Shown here piece after piece: positions 12,261-25,071 of a stretch of DNA of 64,000 nucleotides. The notes below the pieces were generated by a model that made no database searches, was not told the DNA's origin, and was given only the letters and a program-made list of their open reading frames with translations. Position numbers and translations under genes: made by a program. The first letter of the stretch is position 1; each line of letters starts with the position of its first letter. The DNA lies in contig JAKSGN010000043.1 in the NCBI GenBank assembly GCA_024180945.1, positions 2,666,001 to 2,730,000 of the forward strand, in the 5' to 3' direction. The DNA is from Macrophomina tecta (taxonomy: Eukaryota; Ascomycota; Dothideomycetes; Botryosphaeriales; Botryosphaeriaceae).

Positions 12261-12847
12261 GTCGGCGTCAGCTATAACCAGATCTAAGCTATCTATCGCG
12301 CGAATGGGACGTGCCGTCTAACCGGCTCTGGCGCCGTTGGCGCGGCAAAACGTCACGCAGCGACCGGCTAGTTGCTAATAAGCAGCTAGTAGATAACTAG
12401 GAGTAAGCTCTTATACTCTACTATAAGTTACTTAGCCGAATTAGTACCTCCTACAGGCTACGCATGCTAGAATCTAGTGCGAACTAGTTACTTGCTCGGG
12501 TACACGACTCGGCCTCTACTAGTCCACCACTAGTTGTCGTCTATAACTGGGTTACCCGCTTTCTAGACAGGCATAAGGAACTTTCGGTGATTAAGTAGAA
12601 ATTAATTAATTTGCTACGGACTACTAGTTATAATTTATAACGACGGGCCTTCTACCTAGTTTTGGAGCCGCTAGATAGGGGGAAAGTATCGAAGGGTTTA
12701 CCTTAAAGCGAAGAATAGGGAGTAAATATATCTAAAGAAAGTATTCTTACATAAGTATACGTTATTAAAGATCTATTATCTCTAATAGAATTATATTAGA
12801 ACTTTAAGTTACCTATAAAGAATTAAGGTACTATTTAATAAGTATAG
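12261..12847. other. RIP-decayed junction DNA left of the Copia element
   Basis: Composition changes sharply here: TpA becomes dominant and CpA/TpG become scarce. No coding frame survives. This DNA continues at 48803 on the other side of the Copia insertion, as the TATAG duplication shows, and so is older than the whole nested cluster. Confidence 0.6.
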
Positions 12848-13067
12848 TGTTAGAACAAGTGGTGTAACGGCTTATTTAATAGTAAATAGGATAAATTAGC
12901 ATGTCTAGTAGAGGGAGGCCGTACGGGCTTTCCTTATACCTATCCTACCTACTAGGGTGAAACGGGTATGTAACTTACTTACCTGCTAAGACAGGTGTGC
13001 AACGAGTATAAGACATAACTAAATCTAAAACACTACTAAAAGTAAAATACACGTAATTAATCCAACA
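12848..13067 (-). repeat. Copia 3' LTR (left)
   Basis: Begins TGTTAGAACAAG and ends AATCCAACA. It matches 48593-48802 with differences that are almost all C/T or G/A, as expected from RIP. A related, less decayed solo copy is at 55367-55562. Confidence 0.9.
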
Positions 13068-13208
13068 CACCCCCTTTACGTACTACCTATTTAGGGGGTA
13101 GGTGATAAAAAGAAATAAGAGTAAAATAGATAACTAGATAAGTATTAAACTCGTAAACTCGCTTAAAGTAGGCGGTTGATTTCTAAGATTAAAAGAAATA
13201 ATAAAACG

Positions 13209-13260
13209 TATTCTCTATACTATAAGCAAGCGGTACTGCTTGCTTATAGTATAGAGAATA
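13209..13260. repeat. 52 bp near-perfect palindrome
   Basis: Two 26-base arms meet at a central GTAC with no loop. The left arm begins TATTCTCTATACTATAAGC and the right arm is its reverse complement, apart from one G:T pair next to the centre. That mismatch is what a single C to T RIP change would leave. It lies in the non-coding 3' part of the Copia element and has no counterpart elsewhere in the window that I could find. Confidence 0.85.
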
Positions 13261-13308
13261 TATAAGTAATATAAGAATAATATATATAAGTACTAAAAGA
13301 ATTAGGGG

Positions 13309-13336
13309 AGACTTATACCTACTTAGGTATAAGTCT
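13309..13336. repeat. Dispersed 28 bp palindrome, copy 1 (in Copia)
   Basis: Arms AGACTTATACCTA and TAGGTATAAGTCT meet around a two-base centre. It is the only copy of this palindrome in the Copia element; the others are in element B. Confidence 0.85.
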
Positions 13337-13429
13337 TTTATTAGCTTAAGTAAGCTATAAGGGTTGCGCCTTATTTTATAAAATAACATAAATAAATAAC
13401 TACTAATTATAGAGTAGGAAAAGTCTAAT

Positions 13430-14497
13430 AGCCGTAACGAAATAAGCGTACTTCTAGCGAGATAGGGCTTTAGTAAGACTATCTACTAATATTACTACTA
13501 TAGGCGTCTACTAAAGGTAAACGTTGCCTACTTAGGCTTTCTAGCGTAGCTAATAGTAGTGTATATCTATATAACGTAGCTTAGTATTAAGCTTTCTAAT
13601 ACTTTTCTATATAAGCTAAAGCGTTTGCGTATTATCGTACTATATTTTAATTTAGTAGCCTAGATCGAATTACACTCCTCTAAAAAGATATTTTTACTAG
13701 AAGTATTACTTAGCGGCTTTTAATAAGGTAAGAAGCTCGGCTTTAATAGTTAAAGTTATAATTATAGGCTACTTAATAGCCTTCTAATTAATAGCTACTT
13801 CGAATATAGTAATAATTAAGCCTTAGTAGCTACGGCGCGTGTCCGGATTATTAGTAAATGCTATATTACTACTAATAGTAAAGATATTATTTTTGTTCTT
13901 ATAGTTATCTTAAAAGAATAAGGCGAGCTTCTTAGTTTCTACTAAATAGCTAAGGAGTCTTTAGAAGAGCTTAAGGTAGTAAAGAGATAAATTAGTAAAA
14001 TAAGATAATAGTACGAAATAGGCGTACGTAATATTTATTCTTATACTAGTAGCCGTAAATTATACTAAGCTAATTCTACTTTAATAGAGGTAAATATCTT
14101 ACGCGCTTATATACGTATCTTAGTTCGCTTAAAGCACTTTATCTAAAGAAAGCGGTGTTAAAAAAAAGTAATTTTTATTAATACTATAGCGAGTAATAAG
14201 ACTAGAGATATATAATTTCTAAGAGAGCTATAAGAGCCTCTACTCTCGGTCCCTTATAATACGTAAGGCTAGAAACTATTATACTTCTCCTAGAATTCTT
14301 ATCTTATAGCGTTTAAGTAGATCTTCTTAGAAAGCGTCTATAAAAGGTTTATCTCGCTTATAGTATACTATAATAACGTTATCTATAAAGAAGAAGACGA
14401 ATAGGCGATTATTTAAATATAAATAAGAAATATTAAGTATCTAAGTTAAACTAAGCTCTTCTAAGAATTTATAGAAGTGCCGTTACTAGAGAGCTAG
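13430..14497 (-). pseudogene. Copia reverse transcriptase/RNase H remnant
   Basis: On the minus strand a decayed frame reads through NNRLFVFFFIDN (position of the Copia VDD catalytic box) and RILGEV, then on toward RNase H. The aspartate pair is damaged (DN) and stops are frequent. The frame is cut at 14497 by the insertion of Gypsy A and resumes at 22833. Confidence 0.7.
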
Positions 14498-15279
14498 TAT
14501 TACGAACCCTAGAGAAACAAGGGCTTTATAACCCCACGGATAGAAAGCCCATACGGAAAAAGATACTGCAGGGGCTAAGAACCCGTAAGAATAATAAAGC
14601 CGTAATACCGGCGCGCCCGCACGGGAAAAATAGCCTCGAGAAAGAACGGCGCGTACGGGCCTAGGTAAGGTAGTAGCGGAAGCCCGTACGAAAACAGCGC
14701 CTATACGGTATAGCAAAACCACGGGAATACCGACTAGGTCGAACTCCCGCAGGGAAAGAATATCCCTAAGAAAAGAATTATAAATCCCGAAAACCGGCTT
14801 CGGGCTAAGAGAAACGAACGGGAGAAAGTTAAATAACTTATACGGTCTAAGAGATAATAGTCTAGCGGTATAATACTTTCTTAACCGATATAAAAGTCGG
14901 ATTCTAGGAAATAGACCTTAGCGCCTAAGTTACGTAAGACCTACCGGGCCTACTAGATAATAAAGAATCGTGATTATCCTCTACTACGTATAGATAATAA
15001 AGAATTCTAACTATTCTTTACTATCTATAGATTAATATAACTCTTATATAGTATATAGATATACTCTTTAGATAGTACCTTAACCTTTATAGTTAACTTA
15101 AAGTTCTAATACAACCCTATTAAAGGTAACAAGCCTAACGCGCACCGCGCACTAATATATTACGTAATTACTACTATCGTTCTAATTCTTTACCCTTCTC
15201 TTATTTTTTAAGGTAAACCCTTTAGCTACCTAACCCTACTAGGCGATTTTAAAGCCTAGTAGAAGAGGCTGCCGTTATA
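14498..15279 (+). repeat. Gypsy A 5' LTR
   Basis: Starts TATTACGAACCCTAGAG and ends GCCGTTATA; terminal TG..CA have become TA..TA. It matches the right LTR along its full length. The open frame inside it on the minus strand is repeated in both LTRs and is not a gene. Confidence 0.92.
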
Positions 15280-15649
15280 CTTTAACTACTATTCTTATAA
15301 GGGAAGGCAGTTCTGAGAAGAGAAATACTTAATAAGAAGGTAGTATTACCTAATACTTAATACTAACTAAGTAGTATAATAAACAACATCGATATAAATA
15401 ATAACGGTCCTCTATAGCTAACTATAGCCGACCTCTTTTAGATTATTTAAGATATATAAGGCTAGATCGGCGAACTACGTAAATAACTCTAGAAGTAGAC
15501 TAACGAGAACACCTAGCTCTATCGATAAATAGGCGAACTTCGCAACTAAGCTATTTCGATAACCCCTACCCCGGCACCCGTTTATACTCTAGTATTAACA
15601 ACGACTTAACCTCCTAATAAAAGCACGAAGACGGCTAAGCTAAATCTAT

Positions 15650-18600
15650 TCTATAGTAACTAAAAGAAGCTCTAGATCTTTCTCTTATAACTCGATCTAT
15701 ACTTCTTCTTTAACTCTAGAGACTTCCCCACTAACGATAAAAAGATAATATTCGTAGCTACCTACCTCCGCGATATTACGGTATAGTAGTTCGAGCCCTA
15801 CCTTAGAGACCAAATAGAGAAAGAACTAAAAGCACGTAAGAAGAATACTAAGAAAGTCTTTAGTAGCTATAAGTACTTCGTAACTTAAATTAAATAAAGC
15901 TTCGAAGACCTCGACGAGGTTAATAAAACCCGACGGGCCGTTATAAACATCTACTAGAAGACCTTAGTAGCAGACTATACTATAGAATTTTAAAAGACCG
16001 TAGCGTACCTAGATAACTAGTCTAACCGCGCCCTTATAGACTACTACTACCGAGGACTTAAGAAAAGGGTTAAAGACTAACTTATAATATAAGACGATTC
16101 TAAGACCCTAGACGAGCTTATTAAGCTAGCTATTAAATACGATAACCGCCTCTTCGAGCGCCAATCTAAGAAGTATAAGGTAAACTATAAAGCTAATACT
16201 TCGCGCCTAGCGCGCCCCAGACATACTTAAAAAGAAGAAGATACTATAGAGCTAGATAATATTAACCGCCGAAACGACCTACCTAAAAGAAATAACCACT
16301 ATAGAAAAAAGAACAACGGCTATAAGGAAAAACAACGTAAAGAATAGACCCTAGAGTAAAAATAAAGATTCGAAAAAGAACTATACGTCTACTACGGTAA
16401 GACTTAGAAAAAGACACACTACTACCTTAAGAAGAATAAATAAGTCTTAACTATAACGTAAAAACTAAAAAGACGAGAAGTCTCTATAGTTACTAAATAA
16501 GAAAATCCCTTCGCCGAATTCGATAAGCGATACGAAGAAAGCTAGAACCCCGAGTATTAGAGGCTTAGCTAAACAGCCTACTATAATAATAACTATACCA
16601 CTTACTAGAGCGACAAGAACGCTATAGGCTAGTACCCTAAGAAGCTATAATACGTTAATATAATTCTAAGAATAGAGAAAGAGCTTATTAAAGCCTTTTC
16701 TAATGACGAGGACCTAGTCGATAGCGACACGGGGAAACTATATAATAGTATCCTAGAGTTAAGCACGACCGACAATAAGCAATAGTAGAATAAAGCTATA
16801 CTTATAAAAATAACTAAATACCTAACCTAATACGGAGAGACGCGCCGCATTACTAATAGCCTAGACCCTACGGTTACCTAGACTCTAGGCCCTATAATTA
16901 ACCTCGGGACGCAGCAATACAAAGTACAGCAAGAAAAAATATACGTACGCGTATAGTAAGACGACACCTAGAACCCCTAGAAAGAATTACTACTCGAGAC
17001 GGCCAACGAACTCGTATCTTAGCTAGAAGATAAGATATAGAGGGTATAACGACGATAAGACCTATAATACCTCTATAATATAGCCTATACCCTTTACTAG
17101 TACGGCACGGTAACTAGAAACAGGAGTACCTTATAATAGATACTCTATAAAAAATACGATATACCTACCTTCTAGTATTAGGTTCGAAACGGGTAGATCT
17201 ACTAGAGACGACTAATTAAACGCGGTAAATAGACGCAATAAAAAGACACCCTAATCCTAGTTAATGAATAGAATGAGTACATCTATTATAAAATAACGGG
17301 ACGACCTATATTAAAAAACTAGACGGCTCCCCTAGATAGAAACCCTAGGAGGGGTCGTTAGACAAATCCCTTAACTAGATTATATGTATAGCGAATGGAA
17401 TTATACCTACTAGATTAAACCTATACCGACTTTTATATATCCTAGTTATATTCTATGGGAAAAAGGCAATAGCTATAATTAATAGCGGCGTATAAGGCGT
17501 ATTCGTCGATCTTAAGTTTATCGTTAAGAACTAACTACCCTAGTAAGCTAAGAATTACTCTTACTAGCTAAGTACGGTAGACGGCTCCCTAGCGAAATAC
17601 GAAAATAGCTAGATAAGAATTAAGATAGAAAAAATACTTCTTACCGTCGATAATTACTAAGAACGAATTAACCTCGACGTAATAATAATCCCCGAATACG
17701 ATATTATCCTAGGAATACCATAGCTAAAGACTTACGAGCTATATATTAGCTAGAGAATAGAGACTATTACGTTCTCTAATAAATACTATAGACGCCACCT
17801 CGTAACGGTAAGAAGAAGCCAATAGAGCTAAAAAAAAGCGCTAGAGCCTAAGAGCTAGAGCGGAACCTCCGAGCTAAGACGACGGGATAACAACGTACCC
17901 GTAGATATTAAGACTATTAGCTACCAAGCGCTAAAACTTATAATAAAACAAGAAGAAAAGGCCTACATAATCTACGTAAAACCTAATAAGAATACCGAGC
18001 AGAAAACTCTTACTCGTACAATATAGAGCCTTATAGATAAAAATAAGAATAGCCTAAAGCTAGTTAGAGAAGACTACCCCCAGAGGCTTAATAGATAATA
18101 TAGCTACCTAAATAAAGTAGATACTAGTCCCCTCGGGTATAAGAGCTATAACGGCAAAGGCATTTCGGTAGCCGAGGTTAGCGTAGACCTTAGCGAAATT
18201 ATAAGGCCTACTATAGATAAATCAGCACCTATACTAAAATTAAAGATAGTCCTATAAGAATTCTAAGATATACTAAGAATATTCTAAGAAAGAGATAAGA
18301 AATAACTACTAAAGCATTAGCTATAGAATTATAAGATACCCCTACTCCCGGGAATATAATCTACTTTTAAGCCTATTTACTCCTTGTCTAAGACAGAGGC
18401 CGAAGCATTACGAAAATATATTAATAAAAACCTAGAACGAGAATATATACGACCCTTATAGTCGCTAGTAAAATACCCCATCCTATTTATTCTAAAAAAG
18501 AATAGTAAGCTCCGCCTCTATATTAACTACCAACAGCTAAACGATATTACGGTTAAAAATCGATACCTACTACCTCGCATTAACGAACTATAGAATAAGC

Positions 18601-21260
18601 TTTATAATACTAAGTTCTTTACAAAACTAGACCTCCGAGAAGGTTATTACCTAGTCCATATTAAAAAAGATAAAGAATAGAAGACGGCATTCTAAATACG
18701 ATTTAGATATTACGAGTATACGGTAATATCTTTTAGGCTTACTAATATACCGGCTACCTTCTAGAGCTTAGTTAACGATACCCTACGTTCGTATTTAGAT
18801 ATATTCGCCTTAGCTTACCTAGATAATATCCTAATATACTCGAAAATACTCGAGGAGTATACCAAGTACGTAAGAAAAGTCCTAAAGGCCTTAGACGAAT
18901 AAAATCTCTAAGTAGCCCTAGAAAAGAGCGAGTAGTATATATAAAAAACAAAATACCTAGGGTTTATTATCACCCTAGGACATATCGGCATAGACGATAA
19001 GAAACTAGGCGTAATTAGAGACTAGCTAATACCGTAAATCGTTAAAGAAGTATAATTCTTTCTTAGATTTACTAACTTTTACCGAAAGTTTATTATAAAC
19101 TACGCTAGAATAGCGGCACCTCTAACCGACATTACTAAGAAAGAGCACGGGTTTATATAAAAAGAAAGATAATAATGAGTATTCGACTTACTAAAGTAGA
19201 TATTTATAGAAGCACTAGTTCTAGGGCTCTATAATCTAGATCTACTAATTACGGTAGAAACCGACGCTTTAGACTATGCTATAGAAGCCGTACTTAGTTA
19301 GCTAGATAAAGAAGATAGACTATACCCTATCGCCTACTACTTAAGAAAAATAATACCGGTTGAAAAGAACTACAACATCTATAATAAAAAACTCTTAGCC
19401 ATAGTCACGGCTTTTAAAGAATAGAAATACTACCTTAAAGGCGCTAAGTACTAGATTATAATCTACTACGACTATAAGAACCTCTCGCACTTTACTACTA
19501 CTAAGAAATTAAACCGACGATAAATTCAGTAGGCTAAAGAACTAGCGTCCTATAATATAAAGATTATCTATAGAAAGGAATCTAAGAACGCTCGCGCTAA
19601 CGCGTTAAGTAGATGAGCCGATTATATTAAAGAAAAGCTAGGTCCGCAACCTATAATACTTAATACGTAGAAGAATGGGTCTTTTATACCTACTAGCCGT
19701 AACCGCTAAATTATAGCTATTTATAGCCTAGAATAAACGTAGCTTAAAGAAGAACTAAATAACTTACTTACTCTAGTTAGACTATTCGCCCTAGCGATAC
19801 GCCTTAAAGGTAACGAATAGGAGTAGAAGATCTAAGAAGCCTACGTAAATAACGCAATAGCTTAAGAAATCGAAGAACTTAACAACGACTCCTAAGTAAC
19901 TAGAAACGCAGATAGTATAATTCTATTTTTAAAATTAGTCTACGTTCCGGTTAAACTACGAGAAGAGCTCGTAAAAGATATATATAAAGCCCTAGCACAC
20001 GGTTATTAAGAAATAGATAAGACGATAAAGCGAATTATAAGAAGCTACTACTTTCTAGAACTAAAAAGAACCGTTTAACGGGTAGTCTTATAATACGACC
20101 TTTATATTAGAAGTAAGGCCGCGAGGTATATATTTTATAAACTACTTTAGCCGCTACCGGCACCGAAGCGCCCTTAGTAATTTATCTCGCTAGACTTTAT
20201 TACAGACCTATTTAAGTTAGAAGAACCGCTTACTAAGGTTAAGTATAACTTAATTCTAGTTATCGTTAATAGAATAATAAAGTACGTATATTACTTACTA
20301 TATCTTAAGACGGTAAATACGGAAGAACTCGCCTATACATTCCTTAGAATAATTCTCGGTAACTACGGGTTACCGAAAGAGCTCGTATTAAATAGAGATC
20401 GACTATTTATATTCTAATTCTAGTAAACGCTCACCCGCTAGCTTAGAGTAAAGCATAAGCTCTCGATTACGGCATATCTATAAATAAATAAATAGACAAA
20501 ACAAACGAATTAGATACTAAAATAGTACTTATGCTACTACCTTAATTACGTATAAAATAATTAGGTCGAGCTACTACCGCTCGTATAGTTCGCGTACAAC
20601 AGCTTAAAATCGTTAGCTATATAAGAATTCCCGTTCTACGCTAACTACGGCTATAAGCCCACAGCGTATAAAGAGCTAATACTAAGCGAATCCCTAGCCT
20701 AAAAAGAAATTCTTAAAGCAGACTAGCTAAAGACACTCTATGAATAATTACACCTAGACCTTAAATTCGTAGCCCTATAAATAGGTAAATACTACAACAA
20801 ACGGCACCAGGAGGCACTAAAGCTAAAAAAAAAGAATAAAGTTTACCTTCTTAGAAAAAACATTAAGACAAAATGGCTAAATAATAAATTAGACTTTAAG
20901 AAAATCGAACCGTTCAAAATTAAAAAATAAATTAAAAAGATTAATTTCCGCCTTAGATTACCTAATACTATGCGGATATATTCTATATTTTACGTCTTAC
21001 TCCTCGAACCGGCACCGGAAAATGCCACGCCATTACGCTAAATAGAAGAAATACTACCGGAAAATCTAAATGCCGACAAAAATATAGACTAGGACGTAGA
21101 ATAAGTCCTAAATAGCGGCTATATTAACGGTTAATTCCGATACCTCCTTAAATAGAAAGGAGACTAGAATAATACCTAGAAACTATTAAAACTCTACGAC
21201 TATTAAGAGCTTATTAATAAGTTCTATCGCCGAAACCTAGATCGACTAATACCGCTAACT
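15650..21260 (+). pseudogene. Gypsy A gag-pol with chromodomain, RIP-decayed
   Basis: Read through its stops, the plus strand shows a Ty3/Gypsy polyprotein. Gag lies at about 15.7-16.45 kb and ends in a degraded CCHC knuckle. A protease segment follows near 17.47 kb, and reverse transcriptase at 18.3-18.95 kb has TKLDLREGYY and [10 protein letters not shown], where the second catalytic Asp has become Asn. RNase H spans about 19.2-19.6 kb. Integrase spans about 19.95-20.9 kb and ends ITAY...TKQTN. Near 21.13-21.24 kb comes a chromodomain-like RYLL-K-KGD segment. Most stops are TAG or TAA at positions where relatives have Trp or Gln, the expected RIP products. No activity is possible from this copy. 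Confidence 0.85.
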
Positions 21261-21950
21261 CGTCGTATATGAAGAACCCGAAATTAAAATTAGAAAACAA
21301 AGATAACCGCGCCTAATTAACTAGACCGAAACCCTCGGAAGGCGCAAAACCCGAACTAACGCTAAAAGACCTAATAGACTAGAACAACTCTATAGCGTTA
21401 TTAGCTAAGACATCGCTACGTAAACGCTTTAGCGATCGTTTCTCTTTAGTATTTTTAGGGTTAGAGGCACCCCTAACCTCGCGAGTAGATTTAATACGAT
21501 TAAGCTCCTCTAACTTCTCTATAGTCGCAGCCTTCTTCAAAAGTATTAAGTAGATACAATGCTCTAAGAGGTTCTCTTACTTCTCTAAATAAGATAAACG
21601 GGCTATTACGGCCTATATAGCCTTACGGGCTTTCTCCCAGTCCGCACGTACTTTAGCACGCGCCCAATTAAGACGGTTAACTAAGGACAAACATTAGTAA
21701 TAGCGAAGAATAGCGGAGAAGAAGCATATAATCCATAGTATTAAGATCTCCCCTATTATAAGTAGTTCGTTCACGGCGCGCGTACTCTCTATAGCGAGAA
21801 GAACTCTTAATATTTATTTAATACTCTACGGACTCACCCTTAGAGGCTAGGAGTAAATAAAAAGAATAAGAAACGGGCATCGCGTAACCCTCGTAATTAA
21901 TACGCTTACCTAGAAGAACCTATTTAGTACACTTATATTTCGAAGGCATT
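21240..21950 (-). pseudogene. Antisense reading frame at the 3' end of Gypsy A
   Basis: Between the chromodomain and the 3' LTR the minus strand carries a readable frame opposite to pol. It starts MPSKYKCTK at 21950, continues LLGKRINYEGYAMPVSY and, after a possible splice or frame change near 21680, NRLNWARAKVRADWEKARK and LKRLRSDVLANNAIEL. Only a few stops interrupt it, far fewer than chance in such TA-rich DNA, so it was probably coding before RIP. It is charged and helix-prone with no recognised domain. I recall similar hypothetical proteins being annotated in fungal genomes but could not search. Confidence 0.5.
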
Positions 21951-22050
21951 ATAAAGCTTTACTAAAGAAAAGAAAGAAAGAACGAAGAGAATATAAGATA
22001 TAAATAAATAGATAAATCTTCGGGCCGAAGATCCTTAAGAGGGGGGGTAG

Positions 22051-22832
22051 TATTACGAATCCTAGAGAAATAAGGGCTTTATAACCCCACGAATAGAAAG
22101 CCCGTACGGGAAAAGGCACCGCAGGGGCTAAAAACCCGTAAGAATAATAGAGCCGTAATACTAGCGCGCCCGTATAGGAAAAACAGCCTTGAGGAAGAAC
22201 GGCGCGTACGGGCCTAGATAAGGTAGTAGCGGAAGCCCGTACGAAAATAGCACCTATACGGTATAGTAAAACCACGGGAATACCGACTAGGTCAAACTCC
22301 CGTAGAGAAAGAATATTCCTAAGAAAAGAATTACGAATTCCGAAAACTAGCTTCGGGCTAAGAGAAACGGACAGGAGAAAGTTAAATAACTCGTACGATC
22401 TAAGAAATAATAGTCTAGCGGTATAATACTTTCTTAACTAATATAAAAGTCGAATTCTAGGAAATAGATCTTAGCGCCTAAGTTACGTAAGACCTACTAG
22501 GCCTACTAGATAACGAAAAATCGCGATTATTCTCTACTACATATAGATAATAAAGGATTCTAACTATTCTTTACTATCTATAGATTAATACAACTCTTAT
22601 ATAGTATATAGATATACTTTTTAGATAGTACCTTAACCTTCGTAGTTAACTTAAAGTTCTAATACAACCCTATTAGAGATAATAAGCCTAACGCGTACCG
22701 CGTACCGATATATTACGTAATTACTACTATTATTCTAATTCTTTACCCTTCTCTTATTCTTTAAGGTAAACCCTTTAGCTACCTAACCCTACTAGGCAAT
22801 TCTAAAGCCTAGTAAAAGAGGCCGCCGTTATA
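22051..22832 (+). repeat. Gypsy A 3' LTR
   Basis: Starts TATTACGAATCCTAGAG and ends GCCGTTATA, same length as the left copy, followed by GCTAG. Confidence 0.92.
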
Positions 22833-25066
22833 GCTAGTAACTTTTTAAGGTTATAAAGCGCTCGAAGTAAACGAAGAATTTAGCCTTATTTAAGCTTTAG
22901 TTCTTCTAAAGGTCGATAGTATATCTTTTCCTTAAGTAAAACGTAAGAAAATACATTTATAACGTCGTACTAGTATATTTCTAAGTTAAAAGCGTAGATT
23001 ATAGTAATTAGGGCTCGAAAAATCCGAAAGGTAAGAGTAGCTATATAAGTATCTTACTAAGTAGCCTAAAGGTCTTCTCTTATATAGATACGTACCTTAA
23101 CCTTAGTAAGCTAGCCGTGTTTATTAAGCTTATACTTAAATACCTAGGTAAGTAGTATTACGTTCTTATTAAGGCTTTTCGCTTTACTAAGTACCGCTAT
23201 CTTCTATACTTTCTTACCCTAAAGTTCCTAGAGTTCTATTTAGATTACCTCTAGTAGGTAGGTTTTTATTAGATAGTTAAAGATATCCTTATAGAAACGA
23301 GGTTTAGATAATAGTTAATCTCGGTAAATATATAGTAGGCCTATACGCGATGCTTACGCTTTTACTATAGTAGATTTCTAGAAAGATACGAGAAAAGACG
23401 TAAATAGTATTTAGTAACTAAATATATTATTATAAATTAACGTAATATACGTATCTTTACGTAAGTTGTAAGTTCTTAATCCGTGGATAATTAGATTTAG
23501 ATTAATATTCGCTGCGATATTACGTTCTCTTAGGGTACAGTTTTCTCTAGCGGCACCTAGATTAGGTAGATTCTCGTATTAGACTAGTATAAGCTAGCTA
23601 AGTCCTTGTAATTATTAATTCTATTAATCTTTATTTTCTAAGCCTTAAGAGGCTAAGCCTTAAGAGGCTTATTATTAGACTAGAGTAGATTAATCTAGTA
23701 ATATATAATCTAAAGAATCTAGTATTTATTTATTATAAATTAAGCCTACTTATAGGCTGCTTTTCGTATATTATTCGCATGCTAGGCCTTTACTAGTTAA
23801 TTCTAAAGGGCTTAGTAGATAATTTAGTTATACTTCTTATACTTAGGCGCCTAGGTAACTACCTTAAGTCTCTAGAGTTTCTTAAGTTAATTAAATTAGA
23901 GCCGGTAATAGCTTATTACTAAGGTTAAAGAAGACCTTAGATTTTTAATCTAAGAGAATAATCTCCTTCTTATAAAGCGTAATATAAGAAATAACTATCT
24001 CTTACTCTTAATTTTACTTCTATTACTATAGAGCGAGTATCTTTTCTAGATTCTCTAGAGAGAACTTACTAGATTTATTAAAGATAATATCTTTAGAGCG
24101 TACTACTTAGTCCTTTAGAGAATGCTAGATTCTATAGATATTAGTAAAGTTATATCTAACTAAATATTTAATAAGAATACGTTTATCTAGCTTATTACTA
24201 CGTAGAATATTCTTTAGTAGTAAATAGGCTTTATAGCTATAAACTTAAAGGTAAGCTACTTTTAGCTTCTTATTATAGATACGCTTAAATGGCGTTTTCT
24301 AATAGTAGCGCTTTATTAGAGTTTTATTATAGATATAGACTACTACCTTAATAATTTTAGGCTATAGGTGCTTAGGTAGGTTAATACTAACTCGCAATAA
24401 TCTTACTTTAATAATAATTAAGTACTCTAAATGCTCTAATACGCCGTTCTACTAAGGAATATACGGAGCTAATACTTTATAGGTAACTCCCTACTACTTA
24501 AGCTACTACTTAAAGGCTTATATAAGTAATACTTTTTTATCTAATCTAAGAAAGACTACTAATTTACTAAATCTTATCTTAATTATTTAGATAATATTAA
24601 GAAGGTGCTAGGTGCACTTATTCTTAGTTATATAAATAACCGTAAAAGTAAATTTAGTAGAAGCGTATTTAAGATACATAATCTATTAGTAGCCATTATT
24701 AGCTCGTATTATATATATTAAGTTAAATAAGACTTAAAAGAATACTTCTTCTAATAATTTCTCTAGTTATATAAATTGAGAGATCTACTATTATACCTTA
24801 GTACATACGTATATATTATAGTAATTAGATAACTACTAATCAGTAATTATAGCTTCTTATACTATCTATAGTAAGGCTCGAATAGCTCTTTAGCCTATAT
24901 ATATAAAGATTTTATACTATTATATAGCTAGTAATGAGCGATTAGTAATATTAGATACTATAGCTAGTAGATTATCTACTTTCTTATATTCTATAAAGAA
25001 GTGGTTTTAGGCGAAGGTTAGATAGATTATAATAAAGTTCTCTAAGTAGAGGCACATGCGTTATTA
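22833..25066 (-). pseudogene. Copia reverse transcriptase N-part and integrase remnant
   Basis: Continuation of the Copia polyprotein to the right of Gypsy A. The minus strand reads through decayed sequence expected upstream of the Copia reverse transcriptase core and then the integrase. It is more heavily damaged than the 13.4-14.5 kb part, and individual motifs are hard to place. The segment ends at the GCGT target site of element B. Confidence 0.55.
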
Positions 25067-25071
25067 TAGGG

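Larger units (their letters stand above)
14498..22832 (+). mobile_element. Gypsy element A (chromovirus), nested in Copia
   Basis: Two 782 bp LTRs (14498-15279, 22051-22832) are flanked by a perfect 5 bp duplication GCTAG (14493-14497, 22833-22837), giving a complete 8335 bp element. A polypurine tract (AAGAGGGGGGG) precedes the right LTR, so transcription is on the plus strand. Gag, protease, reverse transcriptase, RNase H, integrase and a terminal chromodomain-like segment follow in Ty3/Gypsy order. An antisense frame lies between pol and the 3' LTR. Every frame carries stops; LTR differences are nearly all transitions. Confidence 0.93.

Noticed and set aside
14486..14722. Minus-strand frame at the start of Gypsy A and its twin at 21949-22275
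   Set aside because: The two are the same LTR sequence and cross the LTR boundary; not a gene.
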